Shown here: positions 12,701 through 23,400 of the stretch, piece by piece | Numbering within the stretch: position 1 is the first letter of the stretch | Layout: each line of letters begins with the position of its first letter | NCBI RefSeq assembly: GCF_000003605.2 | Contig: NW_003128865.1 | Coordinates: 373,974-419,035 of the forward strand | Reading direction: 5' to 3' | Length of the DNA stretch: 45,062 bases | From: Saccoglossus kowalevskii | Taxonomy: Eukaryota; Hemichordata; Enteropneusta; Harrimaniidae | Notes under the pieces: generated by a model | What the model was told of the DNA's origin: nothing | The model's database searches: none | The model's input: only the letters and a program-made list of their open reading frames with translations | Translations under genes and position numbers: made by a program

Positions 12701-15700
12701 TCAGATCACAGATGAAAATGAACCACCAGAAATTACTGACCTGCCTGCCACAGTTACTGTACCAGAAGATGCTATCAATTCAGCTGAAATCTATGTGGCC
12801 GATGGTTATGATATAGATGGTGATGATCTGAGATATTCCATAACTGTCTCCCCGGCAAGTGGGCAAGGAAAATTTTACATAAGTAATACAAGTAAGTACA
12901 TCTTACATTAGATAACTGACATATACTGTTATGCTTATTTAGACATACATAAACAATATAAGTATATAAAATATATACAACATACAAATCTTCAATTTCA
13001 TTTCAGCAAACAATGACTGTCGTATAAAGATATCCAATAATCCCAGTTTTGATTTTGAGACTATAGACCAGTATATAATTGTGTTGGAGGCAACTGATGG
13101 TGAATTCACAGCTACTGGTACACTTAATGTTGATATAACGAACACCGATGAACCCCCTAGGTTTGTAGAAGATAATCAAGACATTCTCATCGACGAAGAA
13201 CAGGTTCGTTTTGTCAAGAATTTGTTCATGAATGAAACTATTGTTTGCACAAAATTATTAAGTCATAGGTAATTAATAATATGATTCCTGTTCATTAAAC
13301 AGATTATCGGAACAGTAGTACCAATCAACTGGGCAGTAATTGATGTCGACGATGCACTAACTGACCTGAATTTCTTCATGATCGGAGATACATATTCTCC
13401 CTACTTCAGCTTTACTTGGGGTTCTACTCCTGAACTACGTGTAGCTCAAATCATGGACTACGAAGCTGTATTTCCTCAACCATTCTCAATTACATTCACC
13501 GTGACTGATCCATCAGATGGGAAAGATTATCTCAATGTCAATATATATCTGCAGAACATCAACGATAATGCGCCTGTATTCACCCAATCAGTCTACATAA
13601 CTTCTGTTCTTGAAATGGAGTTATATGGTACGCTGGTACTTCAAGTTGTGGCCATTGATGATGATGTTGCCGACCTTATCACATACACAATCCAACCAGC
13701 AAGTCTATATTTTGACATTGATACTCTAACTGGAGATATTACTGTAACTCAGTCAATTGACTTAGAGACAGTTGGAGGAATGATTACCTTCACCGTAGTA
13801 GCAACAGATAATGGATCCCCATCACAACAGACCACGGCGACAGTAGATGTGACTGTTCTCAATGTGGACGACAACATTCCATTCTTTGATAAGCCATACT
13901 GGAATTGGGAGATACGCTTTGATGCTGACGTTGACTCATTCGTCAATAGTGTATCTGCAGTAGATGATGATATAAGTAGGTTTTTTAATGTATCTGGAAC
14001 CGGGAACGTCTTTCCTATAATTAAAATCGAATGAATCACCAAAAATGTAATAGTCAAAATACGTTCATTTCAACAAGTTGTCTAACTTTCCGACTTTATT
14101 TGATTTATATTGTGTCATGTGTTATATAGCAATTAAAATAATTCCTGCTATTTTAAGGTGGAAGTGATGGAGATGGTGATATAACATATAAACTGTATCA
14201 CTCACACCCTCGTTTCAACATGGAGACGGATGGTCGTGTAATTATTACTGACGAAATGAATCCAGAACAGAAATACTTATTATTATGTTATGCAGAGGAT
14301 AATGCAACACCACCGCATGCATCAAAGTAAGTATTAATTACTACTTCACTTTCCTAACCAGAGTAACATAAACGTGTTTGTAAACTTAAGATGGTACTAA
14401 GAAGAATACTACAATCTGTTTGCTGAGTACTGTCACATCAATTATCGAATGTACAAAGAATAAGTGTACATAGACTCATCGCTTATTTATCAATACCCTT
14501 TTTTATATTTTTGCAGTGTTGCCACAATTCGTATCGATACTTTCATACCACAGTTGGTACTTGTTGACATATTCCTGGGGATTTCAGTAAGCGAATTCAC
14601 AATGGACAAACGAAAGGAATTTCTTGATACACTAAATGGTATTTTCACCCCATGGTATTTCCGTATATCTACTGTTCACGAGCACAATGATCTGCAAGTC
14701 ACTTCGCGCCAACTTCTACAAAGGTGAATTATTTCGATCTTGTATATATTATATTGTTCTGCTATCAAATGGGAATTCAATTTAGATTTGAAAAACTGTT
14801 TACATCAAAACAAAATATGTAGCACTACGCGGCAAGTGTTTTGAATAATATCACTGTCATAATTGATTACAGTTCAGCAGTTGTTGAAGCATATGCACTT
14901 ACAAGTGACCTTACAGAATACCAATCAAACATTGACACAGTTAAGGAATTCGTTTATTTCCAAGATTTAGTAGGCGCAATGACAATCGACTCTACTGGTA
15001 CTCCAACAGCAATCATCACCGGTCCAGAGTTTGATACATTTCCTATTGTGAAGGTAGAACCAACTTATGACGTAGAGACAGCGAATAGTTACAATTGGTG
15101 GTTGGACACGTTAGAAGGATTTATAACAATAGGGATTCTGTCATTATTGCCTCTTATTCCTCTCATTTTCCTGATGATATGTTGTTGCCGGAAGTACAGA
15201 TGTTGTTCAAGACTAGCAAGTATGTGCAAAAGATGCACGTGTACATGTTTGAAATCATTATGTAGGAGATCAAAGCCACAAAAAAAGAAAGAACCTTCAC
15301 CGTAAGTATCACTATTCTGATAAACAAATGTATTCAAAAAACATTTAACTAATATTATACTACTAATAAATACTCTCAACGTGTACCAAAACCATGTGCA
15401 ATTGACACTTATCGAATTTAATTTCAATTTAGTACTCCAGTAGTTGCAAAAGCTGTTGATGATCAAAATGCCAAAAAGAAAGCAGAAACACTCATTGTAG
15501 TACCAGCACCACTACGTGCTCCGCCTCCAGAAAAGAAAGTCAGGTCTTACAATGGGGGTTACTCAAGTGCAGCCAGCTTGAAAAAGCAATTCGATGCCTT
15601 CATTGGTGACAAGAAGCCAAGCCAAGCAAAAACTGGCACTCAAATTAATGGATCGAGAAAGTTGCTTGCATCTGGGCACGCTTTTGAGACTATCAGTAAT

Positions 15701-16220
15701 CCTCCGGGTAAGTTTTACAACATTTAAAATAACAATAGTGTTGAATTGGCAATCAATTCTTTGGAAGATTTGCAAATTGACTTCACACATGTTATTGACA
15801 TACAATTGATTTCAGCTGATACCACTTGAAACATGAAATCAAGGATAATATTTCACCATGTATTTGAATATAAAGAATGTCAAGAATTCTCCGGGTGGTT
15901 ATTACTCGGTCAAGGCTTCCATTAATTATGTGCATATCTAATTCCTGTCGATCTTTTGAAAATACAAAAACTGTATATTAACATAACAATGATATAATGC
16001 CCAAATACGGTACAATCTGCCGGTATGTCTAATATTATTAAAGCAATATATACAATTAATTATCGTAAATCCATTATTTGCAGCTTCAGTTGATCACGCC
16101 CCGAAAACACCAATAGGCCACCGGCAAAGCGTTAGTCATGGAGGTGATAGTCGGGAAAACAGTGACTTGTTTCTGGGTAACAGGTCCTGGCGTAAGATAA
16201 GTGTGCCGTCAAACAAATAG
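3695..16220 (+). CDS. Gene A: cadherin-repeat type I membrane protein (13 exons, 1207 aa)
   Basis: Exons: 3695-3773, 10052-10225, 10323-10691, 11021-11329, 11484-11780, 12583-12891, 13007-13203, 13303-13975, 14158-14326, 14517-14723, 14873-15301, 15433-15707, 16084-16220. All junctions are GT-AG and the frame stays open to TAG. Residues 1-26 are a signal peptide and about 27-870 are eight cadherin repeats. Repeats 6 and 7 end in near-canonical calcium linkers (NINDNAPVF, NVDDNIPFF); repeats 1-5 have degenerate ones (DTKSPP, DENEPI, DVNTGP, DENEPP, NTDEPP). A conserved domain of about 140 residues precedes the helix at about 1010-1033, which is followed by a Cys-rich stretch (CCCRKYRCC) and a 174-residue basic tail. 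The family mediates calcium-dependent adhesion at the plasma membrane; the ligand is unknown. The start was chosen because its exon codes a signal peptide and ends in a phase-1 GTGAGT donor as in B and C. Alternative end: a donor at TGG-C|GTAAGA (about 16191) could join an acceptor ending at 16928, giving a slightly shorter C-terminus. Confidence 0.87.
3774..5944. other. Gene A intron 1, 5' part
   Basis: No exon or RNA gene is recognised here. There is a short TTA microsatellite near 4660-4680. A relatively GC-rich patch at about 4970-5350 contains repeated CAAGACTC/GACTGGACT words. It carries a 123-codon open frame with no recognisable family, and I take it to be transposon-derived or chance. 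Confidence 0.4.
5945..7600 (-). pseudogene. Decayed non-LTR retrotransposon (LINE), antisense to gene A
   Basis: Read on the minus strand from about 7600 down to 5945, the sequence codes pieces of a LINE ORF2 in order. The first is an APE-type endonuclease start with SYNCRGVKSS, LQEHWL and GRPYGGVAVLW (about 7595-7360). Next comes a spacer with WKQHYSSLL and LVFNSLLIHGFLP (about 6890-6555). Last is reverse transcriptase with DNYRPSAIS, FKPGRST and the block GVQEGSIISPLLFNMYIDDL (about 6550-5950). The pieces are in different frames, with several frameshifts and stops. The YADD catalytic box reads YVDY, removing a metal-binding aspartate, so the copy is dead. Order and motifs fit the Jockey/CR1-type clades; I cannot assign the clade more closely. 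No polyA tail or target duplication was found. Confidence 0.85.
7601..8784. other. Gene A intron 1, middle part
   Basis: No exon, RNA gene or recognised mobile element is visible. The stretch separates the antisense LINE from the mariner element. Confidence 0.4.
8787..9796 (+). mobile_element. mariner (Tc1/mariner) element, inactive, 1.0 kb
   Basis: The ends form terminal inverted repeats. The left end contains GTTCAATAAGTAATGCCCCT and the right end, reverse-complemented, contains GTTCAATAATTAATGTCCCT; both continue GAC.CA inwards. TA dinucleotides flank both ends (8785-8786 and 9797-9798), as expected of a mariner TA target duplication. The outer ten bases of the right end have diverged. 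At about 1.01 kb it is shorter than the usual 1.25-1.3 kb, because of an internal deletion in the transposase gene. It sits in intron 1 of gene A in the same orientation as the gene. Confidence 0.9.
8936..9723 (+). pseudogene. mariner transposase pseudogene
   Basis: The remains of a mariner transposase are colinear with the family. The initiating ATG (8936) is followed at once by TAG. The helix-turn-helix region reads RFLYLKGRTLKKIFDE and DDAPSYDLVKRWH. The family's usual middle section is largely deleted around 9080-9180, taking the first catalytic aspartate (the GDETW motif). SPPPKKARVQPTA and LTVFWDQD follow, then, in shifted frames, LLQDNAP with the second catalytic aspartate and SPDLAPSDFHLFP with the third. 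The C-terminus GGSYVEKE ends at TAA 9721-9723. At least two frameshifts are needed, so no active enzyme is possible. Confidence 0.88.
11781..12582. other. Gene A intron 5 (802 bp)
   Basis: This is the longest internal intron of gene A. It is AT-rich with no recognised element. An 88-codon open frame at 12126-12392 has low-complexity composition and no family signature, and I do not call it. The equivalent intron of gene B (24682-24898) is 217 bp and does not align with it beyond the splice sites. Confidence 0.6.
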
Positions 16221-16796
16221 GATAAAAAAGGTTAGCAAATCTCGTTGGAAAAAGGAATTCGATTATTATAAAACCAAGACTCGTATTAACTCATGTTTTC
16301 TCATTATCTTTTTGCATGGGAATGGATTCGGGTTTACATTATAGATCACTCGGGATGCTGTTTAAGTGGGTGCCAACAATGACATAACTCTTTTCCATAC
16401 GTGCTTCACATTCGCCCAACTTCAAAATTTTGGATTATTGTAAATATGGGAAGCCCAAGTTTTTTCAAAATGAAGATCAATGATTTTGGTAGAATGTCCA
16501 TATTATTGCTCTATATCACAGAGTATATAATATGCCCGATACATGTCCTATCAAACCTATTTCCTCAATCTTATAATTATTTTCAAAATAGCAGACCTTT
16601 TAAATTTTAGATCTCCGAATTGCCTCTTTGATCATCTTTACCTACCGGCTTGTACTAATAATTGCATTTAATTATCTGAATTCATGTCTTTACATTAAAA
16701 ATATTGATTTATCTTCATAAGAAGTGAGAACTCTGGGAGCGATGGCAGATTTACAAAAATGTTCTTAGGAAAATATCTTGGGAAAAAAATCATGGA

Positions 16797-16802
16797 AATA
16801 AA
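16797..16802 (+). terminator. Candidate polyadenylation signal of gene A
   Basis: AATAAA lies about 580 bases after the gene A stop codon, the first canonical hexamer I find there. In AT-rich DNA such hexamers occur by chance, so this is tentative. Confidence 0.35.
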
Positions 16803-18715
16803 CATACAGCGAATCGATCATTCAACAAATTAGCCCTAAACTAAGTAAAGCATAGTTTTTCTACCATCACCCGAACGTTTCTAATGGTCCATCCCAATAA
16901 CCTAGAATATATTTGTTTATTTTTGCAGTGATTTAACTGGATACTGGACGTTGTATCTACATTGGATTATACCAATATCCACCATGAACTGTTATATCTA
17001 CTTTAGTGGTGATAATATAATTGTGTCAGCTAATTATTATCGTATTCAAAACTATTTACGATTTGGCTATCTAAGCCAATGATAAATGTATATAAATACT
17101 AAATATCCCGAAACTTTTCCTTATCCTAGTCATGCTTTAAATTGATTTTATCACATATAACCGAGATGACTGATGCATTTTATTATTAACACAATATTAT
17201 TTAATACCAATCACATACCATGATTATATTATTGTAATTGTGAACTTGTAATTCATTTACATTACGTTAGAATTAGAACACCACCGTCGCCACATAAAAC
17301 GGATAAGCACACTTTGTATTTGATCTGTTTCGACTGAGTTGGGATTTTTATTTTAACTTGATGTAGGATTACTGACAGGATAACTATATAATCTAAATAT
17401 GTACTCAGAACTCGGCGTAACCCTAAGTAAACTGTAGCAGCATTTTAGCTGTATGTTCATTGTCGGGCCTCAAACGTATTCCTGGTCACCATTCTCAGTG
17501 AAAACTAACCAGCTTAGAAGCCAATCATTGGCTGCCAAAACCTCAGAGATGGGCAGATCTTGTATCGACATTTAAGGTTGACAGCATGTATCTTACCACC
17601 ATCACACTGAGATACGCCTAACACTGATTGTATTGTGTCAATTTGCATTCAGTATTAGATATCGGTAATGTTGTGTTGGTGCGCGTGTCTTGCGATATTA
17701 CTATCTTGTCTGCACTGTGACATTGTTTCAGTTATATCTGAAAATAGGTGTTGAACTAAACCGATATGACAAACATTGTCTGACAAGATTGTATCAGTCA
17801 ATTAGAGCTGACCCAGTAGATACTCGGGTGGAAATGACGTTTTTTTCCTTCACTTCACTATTTTTAATGATTTTTTGTTCATTTTCACATTTACTTTTTC
17901 TCTTATAATCGACGTGCCGTGTATTTTTAGGAAATTCTACCACCCCTCTGAGTTCATTGGTGATCTATCCGTTACGCCTGTCTGGTTATGTACGTCTGAT
18001 ATTGTTACCACTTTTTTAAGTTGCCATGTAGTGAAACATTTTGTCGATGTTCTAGTCAGTGTAACATATTGAGGCAATAAAGTTGTGTGACATTTTATTT
18101 GCGTATGTATTCGTGATTTTGAATAAGCGGTGCTTGAATTATGATATGAAATTTTCCCCTCGAATAGTTTCCCACCACACGAATCTTTGCAATAGATAGC
18201 ACTTTGTAGATAGCACTCACCGCTCAGAGGAGATGCCAACCTGCGCTAGATTTCTTCAATATTCATATCAATATTCGGAGCCACTGTTTAGGCCTTATAC
18301 ACATATATGCTTTTCACTTGCTCTTTATCTCTAAAGTGTAAGTATTTGGATCACAAAAATAATGACGATCTTTCCCTGGGATAGGGAATATTGTGAACAT
18401 ACATACACACACATATTTTAAATTTGTCCTACAAATTACATGTAATGTATGTTACATAGGGAATATGTATGTCAAGTCTGAAGTTCCTAGCTACCCCCCC
18501 CCCCTTGTAACCCAATACTGAATATACATAAATCAGTAATCTGATCATGTCCTTTAGATCCGAACATTTGCCCACCAGAAGCTGTGAGTTGCATGGGATA
18601 CACAAAAAACGCGTCAGAACTCCTATATGTGAGTTTGAATGTTTTAAGTCTATTGCCACGTAAAACAAACGCGTGAGAACCTTTATGAATATGTTTGTTC
18701 CCAATCTCACTACGT

Positions 18716-18941
18716 GAGCGATGGTCGTGGCGCTGCGCATGTGCGACATTTTTGTTGGTAAACATTGATATTCCCACAATGCGATCTTTTAATGGAAATC
18801 ATAAGTCTGAGGTTTGGCCTGGGTGCGACTTGCACTAATTACCGCCAGTGACTCCTTGGATGCCTTCAAATCCTCTAAATATACCTAATTAAAGTTTGCT
18901 AACGTGCCAGTTTGTACTCGTTGATCTGCGCAACAGTCAAG
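18716..18941 (+). repeat. Partial MITE copy
   Basis: The stretch aligns over about 225 bases with the complete MITE at 39564-39870. Shared blocks include CTGGGTGCGACTTGCACTAA, TACCTAATTAAAGTTT and CAGTTTGTACTCGTTGATCT. The left end is recognisable but diverged (GCGATGGTCGTGGCG against GCGCGGTAGTCGTCGCG), and the last 65 bases or so are missing or unrecognisable. It is older than the other copies. Confidence 0.85.
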
Positions 18942-19520
18942 GTTCATGCAACACACATAGATATGTATGGTGACATCATGTCGAGATTCCATTCAAGTCT
19001 CATCTCGTAGATAGCGAGACCTTGTGACATGATATATATATATATCAATGTTCAAGGTATGTAATAAAACAATAAAACATGTCTTATCACTATCGTAGTG
19101 AATAATGTAATACATCGAAAATGTGCATTTATTATGTTTATTTACATGTGTCACTCGTAATCCATCATATCGCGAGCAGCTATTTTGATCCACCTGGACC
19201 TCCCGGTATCCTAGTTACCTTGGGCGTGCGCATTCGCATTGTTCTGAGTTGGGAACGCTTATGCGAGAGCAAGATTATAACGGGATTTTGGTATCATGTC
19301 ACGCTACTTACAAACCCCAGGTTATGTATCTCTGATAACACCCATATATCTCTTAAGAATGATCTAACGTAAATTTTCCTGTAAGCAAGGCCATATGTGT
19401 GCGAAACCTTTCCTGGTAGTTATATTTTATAACTGTATGAACAAGGACTTTGACCTCCGACCCGGGGTACCCAATATACAACCTAGAATATACAACCTAG
19501 GTTGTCGTGCCAACTTCTAA

Positions 19521-19998
19521 ATTATCTGAGCCTCTTCTTCACAAGTAAATTATATAATACTCAAAGCTTCATTGCTCTGTGGGAATTACCAGAGCTCTTC
19601 GAAATATGTTAATTGAAACCTTCTCTCTCTATTGAATTTATCTGAGCCTTCATGATCTATGTAAATTTTTGGAGTCTGCTCACCATGTGAACATTATTGT
19701 AACTTCATTGCTCTATGTAAATTACCTTTGACTCCACAGGGAAATTATAGCTTCCTTTATGCAAATTATCGAAATCTTTTCGTCCTTGCTCTAGAGATGG
19801 AACATCTATGGAAATTATCAGAGCCGCCTCATTTAGTGGTAATTCTCATTCAATGTTAATCATCAGAGCCGTCTGGAAATTGGAAATTATCGAAGCCACT
19901 TTACGTTAAGCCATTTTCTCGATACACATAAATTATCAGAGACTCCCCTGTCCATCGAAATCAGAGTCTACTTGCTCTATGAAAACTATCAGAACCTT
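19521..19998 (+). repeat. Decayed minisatellite, unit about 30-45 bp
   Basis: The motif AAATTATCAGAGCC recurs about a dozen times, with variants such as GAATTACCAGAGC, TTTATCTGAGCC, AAATTATCGAAGCC and AAAACTATCAGAACC. Copies are spaced irregularly and often preceded by TTGCTCTATG. The array is too diverged for an exact unit length. It reads as an old tandem array in intergenic DNA. Confidence 0.7.
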
Positions 19999-20396
19999 TT
20001 AGATATTCATTTGTATACTCGATGTTTTGAGAGCTCATATGCAAATTGCAAATAAGAAACATGGCGTGGTTTTGACTGAGGCGGCAGCCGCTGTTATATA
20101 TATCTAGGTAAAATTGTGTGTGGACGCTAGAGTGATTTTGTATGTATGCGAGGATATAGATGTAGACGGCTGATTTCATTGAATACAGTTGTTTGTTGTG
20201 ACCTGTGCCTGTCTGGTCGTTAGGTGACTGTGCTTAATTGCTATTACGTGTTCGAGCATGCAATCAACTTTATTGCCTTTGCTGCATTATTGGCTCGGTT
20301 GCGATACTTGCAGTTCGACTGTCGGAGCTGGTATTTACCTAAACGTGGTCTTACCTGAGAGTAACTGATGATATTTAACAAGACATACTGGTGACG

Positions 20397-20472
20397 ATGA
20401 TTCTGGACAATGTCTCTACCTGTTTTCTGATGATTGTTTGCATTTTGATGCAAGTTGATAATTTCGTTGAAG
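20397..20472 (+). CDS. Gene B exon 1, signal peptide
   Basis: This 76-base exon codes MILDNVSTCFLMIVCILMQV and five further residues, a hydrophobic signal sequence. It ends at a phase-1 GTGAGT donor and joins GA at 22145 to make glycine. The peptide does not resemble that of A except in its hydrophobicity, so this exon lies outside the A/B high-identity stretches. Confidence 0.78.
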
Positions 20473-23400
20473 GTGAGTTTCACTAATTTCACGAGCGCAA
20501 TTCGTGTGGCTCAAAATAGGTTCCAATCCTGGTTGGATACTTGAAAAAAAATCACAAAAGAATTGACAGTATCGACCTTTTTATGAATATGCCGTTAAAT
20601 ACACACTTTTGGTAATTGTATAAAATAGTTTTGACATTTCTATCATAGAGCCGTCTGTAGGGAGTTTGTTAGTTTACATTAACTGGCCAGGTTCCAGTGC
20701 TATATCTCGTGGTATTCCGCTGTCTATTTAAATGCATAACAGTTACTATATGCTTATTGTGTATGAGCACCGTTACAACACATGAGATTATCTACGCGGC
20801 ACCATTCTCCAAACTAATGATGTCACGATCCTAGAAAGTTTGCACAATGTACTGTTCTGTCACTGCCTGATTGAACAGCCGCCCACGGGAATCGATCTTT
20901 CGAGTGATTTCTGATATCTCATTCTCAAGTATATGGAACAAGTTTTCATCGTTTCGAACATTTTATATGACTATAAAACCCTGTAAAACATTCAAAAAAG
21001 TTGTTTAACCATAAATAAAGGTCTATAACTAACATTAATAGATACACGTCATAGTATGATGACCGAGTTAGTGATTGTCAACATAATATGTTATTGCGAA
21101 TTCGGATGAAAACGACAGGATTTTTGCCATATTTGGTCGGATTAAATGTGTGTAAGTTGTTAATATGTAATCAATCTGTGAACTGATTCGGCGTATATGG
21201 AATAATAGTAAACTGTGTTCACTTTGTCATTTGTAAAAGTGCCTGATTATGCTGTACTCAATTAACTGTACACATTATCTCTACCCAAAATACGCGACGA
21301 TTTCCGTTGACAGTAAGATTTAACCCACTTGTGTTTTTCGTGCCGACTTCAAAGCAGAGAAAACCACGGTTTGCATAATTACAACACGCTGTCGAGCAAT
21401 CAGAATGACTTATTTAGACAATTGAAATACTGGTATAATATATTATAATATAATTTCTAATTAATATATCATATTTTTGATAATGTATTATGTATTATAT
21501 TTCATGTATAAGCTTACTCAATACATAACTTGCGTCATAAATGTCTGAACATCCATGACCAAATTAAATATCATTATTACAATATTGATTTTCAAATTGT
21601 TTGTGTCATGAATTTAAAAGTAAAATATTGTCTTAATTTCTCATGTCCCATGTCATACCACTTTGTTGTCAACAACATCTCCCTTCTTTTTGTATTTAAA
21701 TATAAATAATGCTGCGTTTCTATGCTTTATCTGCGGGGTTCAAGAGGTTTTGCAAGTAGTATTTAAAGTACACTATGAGTGAATGTAAACCAATAAATCG
21801 GCTTGACAGTATGACAAGTTATTTATACCCCACGTGCAACACTAAGTTGAATTATTTCAAGTGAGTGACTACCATATGCATCTGTTTCAATGCGCAGTGC
21901 AAACAAAGAATGTCAAAATGTATGTTATTTATTGCATTGTACATGCATTGAATTCTTAATGAGCAAATAATCAATACATTATTTATCTCACAAAAAATAA
22001 CCACTCGTTGGTGTAAATGACACTGACTAAACATGAGATTAACATTGCCCGAGACCAAAATATATCTCATTCACTAACAATGAACTATAAAATACTTTTT
22101 TTAAATTATTCATATACATATTATTGTGTATTTATATTTCCAAGGACTGGATATAGTATTATCGGATCGTGTTTCGGTATTGGAAGAAGCTGGTAATGGA
22201 GACGTGATTTATACACCAATCGAGGCAACGGGACAGGGTGCAAATGCTATGTACCAATTTGCAATAATACCCAATCCGAATGTCTCGTTTCCATTTGAAC
22301 TAGTTCAAGGTAAATATATTGACATACTATTGCACTATTTGTACGTAACACGCCTGGTGATATCATGGATGAACCAATAAACTATGTTCTTTTATCAATT
22401 CTTGTATATGTTCATATATATATATATACAGGTCCACCCGATGCAAACAATTTTGCACTGATACGAGCAGTAGTGCCACCAGGATTTGATTATGACGTCA
22501 TAACAGAGTATATATTGGAAATTACAGTAATAGATCTAAATGACAATACCCAGCCTGCAGTAACAGGAATTATAACGGTTGAAGTGATAGACACTAAAAG
22601 TCCGCCCAGATTTACAAACCTTCCTGCCACCGCGACAATTGGAGAACTAGCTACAGTTCCAGAATTGGTAAAATATGTAAAAGCCACAGACGATGACACA
22701 TATGCAGCAGATATATCTTTCAATATCGTTGGAAGCAGTCCGTTTGGGGCTCCGTTCCAGATTAAAAATGTTACGTATGACCTGTTTGCATGGGAAGCAG
22801 GTAGGACCTTCTCGTATATAATAAACTATTTTCTATAGTTCCCAGTAGCGCAAAACTCAATTAATAAACATGCAAATAAATGAACACAGTACACCTTTTT
22901 CTGTTTGTACAGCTGCGGAAATTCAAAATGCTAACTTTCCCGGTTTTGACTTCGAAAATGGACCACCAAGCTATGAATTATACATAGAGGCTGTTGATAA
23001 TGATGGATTGTCTACGACGTCTACACTAACGGTTGTGATCTCAGATGAGAATGAACCGATCAGAATAACCAATTTACCATCAACTATCTACCTGCCGGAG
23101 TCGGCCACCGGAAATGTGTTTTTGTTGACGTGGGAAGATGAGGATGTCCCAACAACAACAGCTGCAATGCCGACCTTTATGATTTCATCCACGCCGTCAA
23201 ATGGACCATTCGCAGTTGACACGTCGGGTACGATACACACATAAACGAAGACATGGTTCATCTAGTAACCTTAAAGAGGCACTCATTATTTTTACACATT
23301 TCTTGGTTCATATTTTGTTCTTTGTCTGTGTCTGTATGTAACTTCCCTAGTGTTGTACAGTGTGCGTGTTGAACAGAATCAAACAATAATTTAAGATCTA

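Larger units (their letters stand above)
16221..20396. other. Intergenic region between genes A and B
   Basis: No coding exon is supported beyond a possible gene A 3' terminal exon. An acceptor TTTTTGCAG ends at 16928 and is followed by TGATTTAA, so any such exon would be almost wholly 3' UTR. The stretch holds a candidate polyA signal (16797), a partial MITE (18716-18941), a C run near 18496-18506 and a decayed minisatellite (19521-19998). The gene B promoter must lie in its last part; a TATATATA stretch near 20095 is the only core-promoter-like motif I see and is weak evidence. Confidence 0.5.
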
